Below are positions 1 through 7,121 of a stretch of DNA of 45,421 nt, piece by piece. Under the pieces are notes generated by a model that saw only the letters and a program-made list of their open reading frames with translations, was not told the DNA's origin and searched no databases. Within the stretch, counting starts at the first letter, position 1. The number at the start of each line of letters is the position of its first letter. The translations under genes and the position numbers were made by a program. This stretch comes from CAMTWB01 sp037441775 (GTDB taxonomy: Bacteria; Desulfobacterota; Syntrophia; Syntrophales; CAMTWB01): the NCBI GenBank assembly GCA_037441775.1, contig JBBIRO010000025.1, positions 1-45,421 of the forward strand, in the 5' to 3' direction.

Positions 1-289
1 TCGCTGGACGGAATGAGTCCATTGGAATATAGGCTAAGCCTTGGTCTAGCAGCTTGAACAGTCCAAGAAAACAGCCGCACCCCAAAACCGGACAATTCTA
101 TTTGCTCTTGATATTCTCTTTCTTTCTCCTTGACATGGTAAAATGGCTTCCATATACTCCGCCCACAAAAAGCGATCTTTTATCACTGCCCCCGCCGCTT
201 TACTCAGGCTTGCCGGCGGGTAACCCCTGGGCAGTGAAAAAAAGGTGGATCGCCTTACGGACTCCGGTTTCCCGCTCAACCCTGCTTAC

Positions 290-336
290 GGCTTTTTTTA
301 CGAAGTCGTCTTATCTGGCGATCTCGTAAAAAGTCT
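290..336. repeat. Two opposed copies of the dispersed TTCGTAAAAAGTC repeat end
   Basis: Bases 290-310 read GGCTTTTTTTACGAAGTCGTC, whose reverse complement begins GACGACTTCGTAAAAA. This matches the left end of the 209-bp element at 38575. Bases 323-334 (CTCGTAAAAAGT) are a second copy in the other orientation. The two face each other as if they were adjoining ends of two decayed elements. This assignment rests on direct comparison with the copies at 9876, 11211 and 38577. Confidence 0.55.
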
Positions 337-384
337 GCAAAACCATAATTGAGGAATGGCAAGGGAAAAAGTTGTTTTTGTAGT

Positions 385-404
385 ACCCGCCCTTGTGGGC
401 GGGT
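385..404. other. GC-rich hairpin
   Basis: ACCCGCCC and GGGCGGGT form a perfect 8-bp stem around a TTGT loop. No T-run follows, so it is not a classic intrinsic terminator. Similar G/C hairpins occur at 26151-26173 and inside the repeat element near 38696-38712, so it may belong to the same family of intergenic repeats. Confidence 0.5.
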
Positions 405-521
405 CTAGCATTGCCTGTTGCCACGGAAAAACAGGGATTCCTGTTGTCGGATAAAGGCCGTACTAAAGAGCTCGGGATTGGTTTTCCCGTAACCGCAATA
501 TCATTACCTGAGAGGTGAACT

Positions 522-1532
522 ATGAAAAGATTAGCTGGTTGCGTTATTTTGGCATTATTCCTGTTCCCCTTTTGCTTTGCCTATGGGCAATCGATTGACC
601 GGGCACTCTTGGACCGGGCCAAGGCGGAAGGGAAGGCGTCCTTTTACGCCAACATTACCGCCATCGAGCCAATCATGGAGGAATTTACCAAGAGGCACGG
701 GGTGAAGGGAGAATACACCAGGATTTCTACCGCCAAGTTTGTCGCGACGGCGATAACGGAACATCAAGCCGGAAAGCTCTTGGCCGACGTTGTCCAGGCC
801 CCCATACCCATTTTGGAGGCGTTGAAGGAAAGGGGTGTGCTGGCCCCTTACCGGTCACCCGCTGCGGCGGGATACCCGGAATGGACGAAGAAGGATGACA
901 CAATCCAGATCTTCGGGATCGAATACGTGGCCATAATCTACAACAAGGACCTGGTCAAGCCCGCCGATGTGCCCAAACGCTACGAGGATATCACTGACCC
1001 CAAGTGGCGGGGGAAGATCGTCATGGCCGACCCCTCCGTTCATGCCACCACTATCTCCTGGCTTTTGGGCCTGAAGGAGCAGGTGTTCAAAACGGAAGAG
1101 GCCTGGATGAGGTTTGTTCGGGGCTTGGCGGCAAACAGGCCCATGCTCGTAAGCTCTTTTGGACCAACCCCCGCCCCGGTGGAAAGCGGCGAGAAGCTGC
1201 TCGCCATCTCGATGCCCAAGTACATCATCACCAAAGCCCCGGCGCCTCTGGACTGGGCCAGGGTGGATCAGCCCCTCCTGGGCACGCCCCGCGGAATTGC
1301 CATTACCGCCAAGGCCCCCCGGCCCAACGCCGCCAGGCTCTTCATGGATTACTGGCTTTCTAAGGAATCATCAAATATTCTGGCGGAGAAGGTCGGCGAA
1401 TATGTCCTTTATCCCGGGATATTCCCCCCGATTCCCGGGATAGACAAGGCCAGGGTCCTGCCTATCAGGGAACTGTCCGATGAGGAGATCGCCAAATGGG
1501 GCTCCGAATTCAAAAAGATATTCGGGTTGTAG
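522..1532 (+). CDS. ABC transporter substrate-binding protein, Fbp-type (family 1)
   Basis: This is a periplasmic binding protein of the ferric/phosphonate/thiamine-type ABC importer class, 336 residues, the usual length. A signal peptide (positive MKR, then a hydrophobic stretch to about residue 22, cleavage near AYG-Q) is followed by two alpha/beta lobes. Family features include the FGIEYVAIIYNKDLV segment and the DPKWRGKIVMADP segment. The ATPase and fused permease downstream complete one importer. In ferric-binding FbpA proteins a Tyr-Tyr pair binds the metal; the corresponding region here (MPKYIITKAP) has a single Tyr, so the ligand is probably not free Fe(III). A small organic anion or a metal complex is possible. 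The ATG at 522 is preceded by GAGAGG. The gene is separated from the ATPase gene by 223 bases containing a stable hairpin. Confidence 0.85.
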   Translation: MKRLAGCVILALFLFPFCFAYGQSIDRALLDRAKAEGKASFYANITAIEPIMEEFTKRHGVKGEYTRISTAKFVATAITEHQAGKLLADVVQAPIPILEALKERGVLAPYRSPAAAGYPEWTKKDDTIQIFGIEYVAIIYNKDLVKPADVPKRYEDITDPKWRGKIVMADPSVHATTISWLLGLKEQVFKTEEAWMRFVRGLAANRPMLVSSFGPTPAPVESGEKLLAISMPKYIITKAPAPLDWARVDQPLLGTPRGIAITAKAPRPNAARLFMDYWLSKESSNILAEKVGEYVLYPGIFPPIPGIDKARVLPIRELSDEEIAKWGSEFKKIFGL

Positions 1533-1562
1533 TAACCCTAAGCAGCAAAGACCCAGGTTGAG

Positions 1563-1601
1563 TTCCCGGTAGGAACACGGCATGCCTTGCCCTACCGGGA
1601 A
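1563..1601 (+). promoter_or_regulatory. Hairpin downstream of the binding-protein gene
   Basis: TTCCCGGTAGG (1563-1573) pairs perfectly with CCTACCGGGAA (1591-1601), an 11-bp stem with a 17-base loop. It lies 30 bases after the binding-protein stop codon and has no U-rich tail. By position it could protect the 3' end of the binding-protein mRNA or partly attenuate transcription into the ATPase/permease genes. Four other transporters in this window have a hairpin in the same place. Confidence 0.65.
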
Positions 1602-1755
1602 ATTGTCATTAATACGAGGTGTACAAAGGATAAGCCGCGCGGGCTGGCCCACTGGCGGACGCTCAGTGGCGTTAAGGGACGTATGACCCCGCCATATAGT
1701 CGAAATAGCAGGGTACATTAAACCGTGAGCAGGATAATCTGAGCGGAAGACAGCT

Positions 1756-2844
1756 ATGGAAATACGAATAAAAAATCTCAGCAAAAAGTATGTCCTGGAA
1801 GACCGGACAATCCACGCCCTGGCGCAGGTTAACCTCACCATTCCGGCGAACCGGATTTTCACCCTCTTGGGCCCCAGCGGCTGCGGGAAAACGACCCTGC
1901 TGCGAAGTATCGTTGGGCTGGAAATGCCCGATACTGGGGAAATAAGCATCGGCGAGGAGGTGGTGTTCTCCCGGGAGCGCAACATCTTCGTTCCCACGGA
2001 AAAGCGGGCCCTCGGCATGGTTTTCCAGACCTACGCCATTTGGCCCCACATGAATGTCTTTGACAATGTGGCCTATCCCCTCCAGACCAGGAAACTGCCG
2101 GGCGAAGAGATACGCCGGCGGGTCGCCAAAACCCTCCAGTTTGTTCAGCTGGGAGGATTTGAAAACCGGCCGGCCACGAAGCTCAGCGGCGGGCAGCAGC
2201 AGCGGGTCGCCCTGGCCCGGGCGCTCGTGGCGGAGCCCAAGGTCATCCTTTTCGACGAACCGCTAAGTAATCTGGATGCCAAGCTGCGGGAAGAAACAAG
2301 AAAAGAACTGCGGACCTTCCTTTCGGAACTGAAAATCACCGCCGTTTACGTGACCCATGACCGGATGGAGGCTCTGTCCCTGTCCGACTGCATCGCCGTC
2401 ATGAAGGATGGCGGCATCATTGAAATTGGCACCCCCAAAGAAATCTATTTCGATTCTGATCAGCGCTTTGTCGCGGATTTCATCGGCCGGGCCAATCTGA
2501 TACCGGGGACGGTGAGTTCCACTGACGGACCGTACATCACGGTGACCACCGCCATAGGGAAGGTCATCTGCCGCAAGACCGCCGACCTGCAACCCGGATT
2601 GGAAGTCACTATCTGCATCCGCCCGGAATTTCTCGAAGTCTCCAAAGTATCCTTCGATGAGAGCCGCAACGTTTTCCCGGGTCAGGTAGCTACCCTGATC
2701 TTTATCGGCGAAGCCTACGAAGGGGAGATACTGATCGGAGAAACACGCCTCCTCATCAGGGCGGAAGCGACGGAAAACCTTCAGGAAGGGGAGCATGTTA
2801 CGGTCCGCTTCGATCCGGAGCATTGCCTAGCGCTGGCGCGCTGA
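1756..2844 (+). CDS. ABC transporter ATP-binding protein, FbpC/PotA type
   Basis: This is the cytoplasmic ATPase that powers the importer encoded by its neighbours, 362 residues. Visible motifs in order are Walker A GPSGCGKTT (about residues 38-46), a Q-loop in VFQTYAIWPHM, the ABC signature LSGGQQQRVALARAL (about 143-157), Walker B VILFDEPLSNLD with a D-loop, and the switch His in YVTHDRMEA. The last roughly 110 residues form the TOBE-type C-terminal domain typical of iron, phosphonate, spermidine and sugar importers. The stop codon is 13 bases from the permease start, so the two are co-transcribed. The family is certain; the transported substrate is not shown by this subunit. Confidence 0.93.
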   Translation: MEIRIKNLSKKYVLEDRTIHALAQVNLTIPANRIFTLLGPSGCGKTTLLRSIVGLEMPDTGEISIGEEVVFSRERNIFVPTEKRALGMVFQTYAIWPHMNVFDNVAYPLQTRKLPGEEIRRRVAKTLQFVQLGGFENRPATKLSGGQQQRVALARALVAEPKVILFDEPLSNLDAKLREETRKELRTFLSELKITAVYVTHDRMEALSLSDCIAVMKDGGIIEIGTPKEIYFDSDQRFVADFIGRANLIPGTVSSTDGPYITVTTAIGKVICRKTADLQPGLEVTICIRPEFLEVSKVSFDESRNVFPGQVATLIFIGEAYEGEILIGETRLLIRAEATENLQEGEHVTVRFDPEHCLALAR

Positions 2845-2857
2845 CAAGGCGGGTGAC

Positions 2858-4546
2858 ATGAAAAAATCACGAGGCGTTCTCACTTACAGCTTGATCATTA
2901 TTGTCGGCATCCTGACGATATGTCCGGTGCTGATGCTCATCTTGGGGAGCTTTTCCGAAGGCCTGGGATCTTTCGGGACCTTCACGCTGGACAAGTATGT
3001 TAAGGGCTACAGCGATGCCGCCTTCGGAGTGATCATCGGCAACACGCTGATCTTCACTATGGGCACTGCGGTGGTCTCCACGATCCTGGCCCTGTTTTTG
3101 GCCTACCTGAACACCCGGACCAACATTCCCTTCAAGTTCCTCTTCGGGGTCATTTCCATCATACCCATGATGATCCCCCATATTCTCTTCGCGGTAAGCT
3201 GGGCGCTGCTTTTGAATCCCTCCAACGGGATCATCAATCTCTTTTTACGAAACCTTTTCGGCCTGGAAAGCAGCCCCTTCAACATCTACAGCCTGGCGGG
3301 CATGATCATGGTGGAGGGTCTCCTGGAGCTACCCATCGCCTACCTGATCATCGCCCCGGCCATGGCCGCCTTCGACGTCTCCATGGAAGAATCATCCAAG
3401 GTCTGCGGCGCCACCCAGCGGCGGACCTTGATCCAGATTACCCTTCCCATCCTTAGGCCGGCGATCCTGGCCGCCTTTACCCTGGTCATTGTCCGTACCC
3501 TGGCCTCCTTCGCCATCCCCTCCGTCCTCGGGATGCCGGGAAGGATCTACGTCCTTGCGACCCATATCTACCGGACAATTTCCACTGGCTTTTCCGCAGA
3601 TTACGGCCTGGCGGCGGCGGTGGGCATGAGCGCCCTGATCACCTCCATCACCCTAATTTACCTGTACCGTTATCTTACCTCCGAGGGAGAGAGATACGTG
3701 ACCATCTCGAGCCGGGGATACCGTCCCAGCGTCATCGATCTCAAGCGGGCGCGACTTCCCCTTTTCGCAGTCGTAGCGGTGCTTTCCGCCCTGCTGATAC
3801 TGCTTCCCGTCCTAGTTCTGCTCTACATCTCGCTGGTGCCATATTCCATGGTGCCCAGCATGAAGGCCTTCTCTATGATGAGCTTAAAACACTGGATGGC
3901 CGTGCTCAATGACCCTATATCGCTTCTGGCCCTGAAAAACAGCCTTTTACTGGGGGTGGCAGGCGCATCCCTGGGGGTGATTCTCTCGATCTTCGTCTCC
4001 TACGTAATCGTCAAGGTCCGCTCCACCGCCTCGGGCGTCCTGGAATCACTGAGTTTCCTTTCTTTCTCCTTCCCGGGCATTGTGATCGGCGTCGGGTTTA
4101 TGTGGTTCTTCGTCTGGACCCCGCTATACGCCACCATCTGGGCGCTTTTGATCGGCTACATCGCCACCTATCTGCCCTATGGCATCCGGCCCATGAGCAG
4201 CGCCTTTGTGCAGATCCACAGCCATCTGGAGGAATCATCCCGGGTCTGCGGCGGCGGTACCCTCTACACCCTGCGGCGGATCATTATTCCCCTCCTGATT
4301 CCCGGCGTGGTCTCCGGCTGGATTCTAATGTCCAGCATGTTTCTCCGGGAACTGAGCCTCTCGGTGGTGCTCTCACGCCCGGGCACGGAGGTTATGGCGG
4401 TACAGATCCTCCGGTTCGCCGAAGACGGCCTCTGGGGCAGACTCTCGGCGCTGGGCATCATCATGATTCTCATCTCCTCCGCCCTGGTGATCGCAGCAAG
4501 CCTTGTCGGCGCCTGGCAGACCAAGGTCAGACAGGTCAAGGCATGA
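2858..4546 (+). CDS. ABC transporter permease, two fused membrane domains (FbpB type)
   Basis: This inner-membrane permease has 562 residues and two tandem binding-protein-dependent transport domains, as in FbpB and related permeases, so one chain replaces a permease dimer. About twelve hydrophobic segments are visible. Each half carries an EAA-type cytoplasmic loop that docks on the ATPase: MEESSKVCGATQRRTLIQITLP in the first half and LEESSRVCGGGTLYTLRRIIIP in the second. The near-duplication of those loops supports internal gene duplication. A GTG in GCGGGTGACATG lies near the start; the ATG at 2858 is used. It ends 26 bases short of the convergent rRNA methyltransferase gene, with no obvious terminator between them. 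Confidence 0.92.
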   Translation: MKKSRGVLTYSLIIIVGILTICPVLMLILGSFSEGLGSFGTFTLDKYVKGYSDAAFGVIIGNTLIFTMGTAVVSTILALFLAYLNTRTNIPFKFLFGVISIIPMMIPHILFAVSWALLLNPSNGIINLFLRNLFGLESSPFNIYSLAGMIMVEGLLELPIAYLIIAPAMAAFDVSMEESSKVCGATQRRTLIQITLPILRPAILAAFTLVIVRTLASFAIPSVLGMPGRIYVLATHIYRTISTGFSADYGLAAAVGMSALITSITLIYLYRYLTSEGERYVTISSRGYRPSVIDLKRARLPLFAVVAVLSALLILLPVLVLLYISLVPYSMVPSMKAFSMMSLKHWMAVLNDPISLLALKNSLLLGVAGASLGVILSIFVSYVIVKVRSTASGVLESLSFLSFSFPGIVIGVGFMWFFVWTPLYATIWALLIGYIATYLPYGIRPMSSAFVQIHSHLEESSRVCGGGTLYTLRRIIIPLLIPGVVSGWILMSSMFLRELSLSVVLSRPGTEVMAVQILRFAEDGLWGRLSALGIIMILISSALVIAASLVGAWQTKVRQVKA

Positions 4547-4571
4547 CCTGTGTGCAGAGTGGTCAGGTGGG

Positions 4572-5780
4572 TCATGATCTGGTTTCAAGCAGTGCGACCA
4601 CCTCGATGTGCGCCGTCTGGGGGAACATGTCCAGAGGATGGAGTGACCGGAGGAGATAACCTCCTGCCGTGAGATGTTTTATATCCCTGGCCAGAGTCGC
4701 GGGGTTGCAGGAGACGTAGACCAGGCGGCATGGCCGGAGGGAAAATATTCCCGCCATAACCTCTTTCGCCAGCCCCGGCCTGGGAGGATCAAGAACCAGA
4801 ACGTCGATCTTTATCTCTTCACGAAGGAAACGTTCCCTTAGTGCCCTCCCCACATCTCCGGCGAAAAACAGGGCCTCCTTACGCCCGGCCATGGTGAGGT
4901 TCCGTCGGGCCAGGTTAAGCGCCGCCACATCGGCTTCAATGCCGAAGAGTCTCCCGGCCCGGTCGGCCAGAAAGAGGGAAAAGAGACCGGAGCCACAGTA
5001 GCAATCCACGACCGTTTCGCTCCCCTCCAGGGCAGAGAGTTCCACCACCAGCTCCACCAGCCTGTTTACCAGGTAAAGATTCGCCTGAAAGAAACCGGTG
5101 GCGGGGACGGATAAAAACCGGTCCTTCACCTGCCGCACCACTGTTCCTTTGGCGTTCATACAAATGAGGCCCTTCCCGTCTGGACTGGACCAGATGGGCA
5201 GTCTGGGCGGAAGGGAGGGAATTTTTCCCGCGCCAATATCCTCTCGCACGCTCCTAAGGGCGCTGTTGATCGACCAATCCGCTATTTCACAAGTGTCGAT
5301 TTCCACCATCAGATTACTCTCCTCCTGGTGAAATCCCACACGGAAGCGATGATCAGTATCCTTGGCAGCGTGAAAGTCCGCCTTGCCCCGATAGTGGTAA
5401 ATCATAGGTGAAGGGATAATTGGCGCCAGAGGGGGACTATCGAGGCCGCCGATCCGCACGAGGGCATCATTAACTTGGGCCTGCTTCCAGTAGATCTGTT
5501 TTTCATACTCAAGATGCTGGTAATGGCAGCCGCCGCATTTACCGTAACTGCCGCAGAGATGCTCTGCCCGGTCCGGAGAGGGCAGTTGGATTTCTCTGAT
5601 CCTACCTCGGAGAAATCTGTCTTTAACCTCGGTTACCTCAACCAGCGCCCGGTCCCCCGGGGCGGTCAGGGGAACAAAAATGACCTGACCAGATGTCCGC
5701 CCGACTCCGGCACCGCCGTAGGCCAGGGACTCAACCTCTATTTCCCGCAGTTCGCCAGTTTTCAAGATCCCCGCTGACAA
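4572..5780 (-). CDS. rlmD: 23S rRNA (uracil-C5)-methyltransferase, RlmD/RumA family
   Basis: This SAM-dependent enzyme forms 5-methyluridine in 23S rRNA, 402 residues. An N-terminal TRAM RNA-binding domain (about 8-65) is followed by the 4Fe-4S cysteine cluster (CGSYGKCGGC, about 76-85), a central RNA-binding insertion, and the Rossmann methyltransferase domain with VVDCYCGSGLFSL as the SAM-binding loop. The catalytic cysteine lies in VSCNPATLARD near the C-terminus, followed by the family signature DMFPQTAHIEVVALL. The start appears to be TTG at 5780, with GGGGGTGA about eight bases upstream. The IS3 remnant stops only two bases from that start, so the promoter may lie inside transposon-derived sequence. 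The family is firm. The target base (U1939 versus U747 or tRNA U54) cannot be settled from sequence alone. Confidence 0.9.
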   Translation of the reverse strand: MSAGILKTGELREIEVESLAYGGAGVGRTSGQVIFVPLTAPGDRALVEVTEVKDRFLRGRIREIQLPSPDRAEHLCGSYGKCGGCHYQHLEYEKQIYWKQAQVNDALVRIGGLDSPPLAPIIPSPMIYHYRGKADFHAAKDTDHRFRVGFHQEESNLMVEIDTCEIADWSINSALRSVREDIGAGKIPSLPPRLPIWSSPDGKGLICMNAKGTVVRQVKDRFLSVPATGFFQANLYLVNRLVELVVELSALEGSETVVDCYCGSGLFSLFLADRAGRLFGIEADVAALNLARRNLTMAGRKEALFFAGDVGRALRERFLREEIKIDVLVLDPPRPGLAKEVMAGIFSLRPCRLVYVSCNPATLARDIKHLTAGGYLLRSLHPLDMFPQTAHIEVVALLETRS

Positions 5781-5782
5781 AT

Positions 5783-6097
5783 CTAAATCACCCCCAGACC
5801 CAAGATCAGGGCCAGGGAGAAGAGCACCACCGGCTCTCCGGCCTTCGCCGTCAACAGGGCACCTTCATCAAGCAACCGTCGCCAGGTGAAAAGCTGGTTC
5901 GGATGTAGCCCATACTTCCGGGCTATCGATGAGATGCTCATCCCTGGCTGCTCTGTCTCCCCGACGATGGCCTTCTTCTCACTGGGTGTCCAACGCCTTC
6001 GTCGTTGGACAGATGTAATGATTTCAAGGGGTCCCATCGACACATGCTTCCTCGTGGTAGTTGTATGACTATATCTATAACTGCAACTTATTTCCAC
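5783..6097 (-). pseudogene. Truncated IS3-family transposase OrfA (insertion sequence remnant)
   Basis: Residues from about 30 to 83 match the helix-turn-helix part of IS3/IS2-type OrfA proteins: QRRRRWTPSEKKAIV, then SISSIARKYGLHPNQLFTWRR, then LLDEGALLTAKAGE. In intact elements this is followed by a leucine-zipper segment and OrfB with the DDE integrase core. Here the match stops at AGEPVV, and the frame runs into unrelated residues (LFSLALILGLGVI) before a stop. No OrfB is present on either side. The true start is probably the internal Met of MGPLEIITSVQ. It is a dead fragment left by insertion and deletion next to the rlmD start. Confidence 0.8.
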
Positions 6098-6283
6098 TAC
6101 TCAGATGTCCGGGTGAAACGGGGGGCTACTCCACGTTGCTTGAAAGTCTGGCTGGTGGTATTCCTAGATGCTTCATTGTGTTAATTCGCGGAAAAAAGAA
6201 AGCGCGGCAAGGTGGCAACGGGAATCAGTTTCCGCGCCCGCCGTCCGGGAGGGAGTCCGTGGTGTAAGCCCATGTAATGCGGG

Positions 6284-6688
6284 TTACACCTTCTGGCATA
6301 ACTCCACTAAAACACCAAAACTATCCTTCGGATGAATAAATGCGATACGCTTACCGCCGGCGCCAGGACGGGGTTGCCGGTCGATCAGACGGACTCCCTT
6401 AGCCGCCAGTTCTTGGAGCGCCGCCTCAATGTCCTCTACCTCCCAGGCAATATGGTGGATCCCCTCGCCCTTCTTCTCGATGAATTTGCCGATAGGACCT
6501 TCCGGATCCAGCGATTCCAGAAGTTCTATCTCCGTATCGCCTGTGGGCAAAAAGGCTGTTCTTACGCGCTGTTCGGCCACTACTTCTTCACCCTCGAGTT
6601 TCAATCCCAGGGTGTCCTGGTAAAACTGGAGGGCCTGGCTGATACTCTCCACGGCAACGCCGATATGGTCAATCTTAAAAGTTTTCAT
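6284..6688 (-). CDS. mce: Methylmalonyl-CoA epimerase
   Basis: This glyoxalase-fold enzyme interconverts (2R)- and (2S)-methylmalonyl-CoA, 134 residues, the normal size. The IDHIGVAVES start contains the first metal-binding His. EGIHHIAWEVEDIEAAL supplies the next His pair region, and the C-terminal GVLVELCQ contains the last metal-ligand Glu. The two beta-alpha-beta-beta-beta modules of the VOC superfamily are evident. The start codon overlaps the stop of the cobalamin-binding subunit gene by four bases (ATGA), showing translational coupling. With the mutase subunits and succinyl-CoA ligase upstream it completes a succinyl-CoA / methylmalonyl-CoA route. Confidence 0.93.
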   Translation of the reverse strand: MKTFKIDHIGVAVESISQALQFYQDTLGLKLEGEEVVAEQRVRTAFLPTGDTEIELLESLDPEGPIGKFIEKKGEGIHHIAWEVEDIEAALQELAAKGVRLIDRQPRPGAGGKRIAFIHPKDSFGVLVELCQKV

Positions 6689-7095
6689 GATTGCTTCCTG
6701 TCCAGGTTGGTCTTAACAAAGTCGATGATCGTTTTCGTCTCCGTTCCCGGTCCGAAAAAACCCTTGATCCCCAGGGCCGCCAAGCCGGGAATGTCTTCCG
6801 CCGGAATAATTCCCCCGGCTAATACCAGAATATCGGTCATCCCTTTTTCCCTCAGCCCTTCCATCACCCGGGGGAAGATGTAATTGTGCGCCCCCGACAG
6901 GATGCTCATCATCACCACATCCACGTCCTCCTGCTCGGCGGCCGCGGCGATCATTTCCGGTGTTTGCCTCAATCCCGTGTAGATCACCTCCATTCCGGCG
7001 TCCCGCAGGGCCCGGACGATGACCTTGGCGCCGCGGTCATGTCCATCCAGTCCGGGCTTGGCCACCAGAACCCTGATTAGCCTGTCATCGCTCAT
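6685..7095 (-). CDS. mcmA2: Methylmalonyl-CoA mutase, cobalamin-binding small subunit
   Basis: This is a stand-alone B12-binding domain, 136 residues from the ATG at 7095. It binds adenosylcobalamin for the mutase encoded just upstream. The base-off/His-on signature is present: KPGLDGHDRGAKVI contains the DxHxxG motif with the His that ligates cobalt. The downstream SILSGAH and LAGGIIPAED segments match the S-x-L and GG motifs. The ATG at 7095 is preferred over an upstream TTG (7125) because AAGGAG lies seven bases ahead of it. The split into separate catalytic and B12 chains is usual in archaea and many anaerobes. Confidence 0.93.
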   Translation of the reverse strand: MSDDRLIRVLVAKPGLDGHDRGAKVIVRALRDAGMEVIYTGLRQTPEMIAAAAEQEDVDVVMMSILSGAHNYIFPRVMEGLREKGMTDILVLAGGIIPAEDIPGLAALGIKGFFGPGTETKTIIDFVKTNLDRKQS

Positions 7096-7121
7096 AGATT
7101 GCTCCTTATCGGCAAATCTGA

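Larger units (their letters stand above)
1..521. other. Non-coding region upstream of the ABC transporter
   Basis: I see no convincing gene here. Short open frames exist on both strands, but none has a good ribosome binding site or a recognisable product. The stretch holds two degenerate copies of the dispersed TTCGTAAAAAGTC repeat (about 290-336) and a GC-rich hairpin (385-404). A promoter for the ABC operon is expected in the last 100 bases, but I cannot point to clear -35 and -10 boxes. A ribosome binding site (GAGAGG) lies just ahead of the ATG at 522. Confidence 0.6.

Noticed and set aside
46..329. Short open frames on both strands at the window start
   Set aside because: No ribosome binding site, no recognisable domain, and overlap with repeat sequence; they look like chance frames.
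385..404. GC-rich hairpin as an intrinsic terminator or a CRISPR repeat
   Set aside because: No U-run follows, and there is no regular spacing of repeats anywhere in the window, so neither call is supported.
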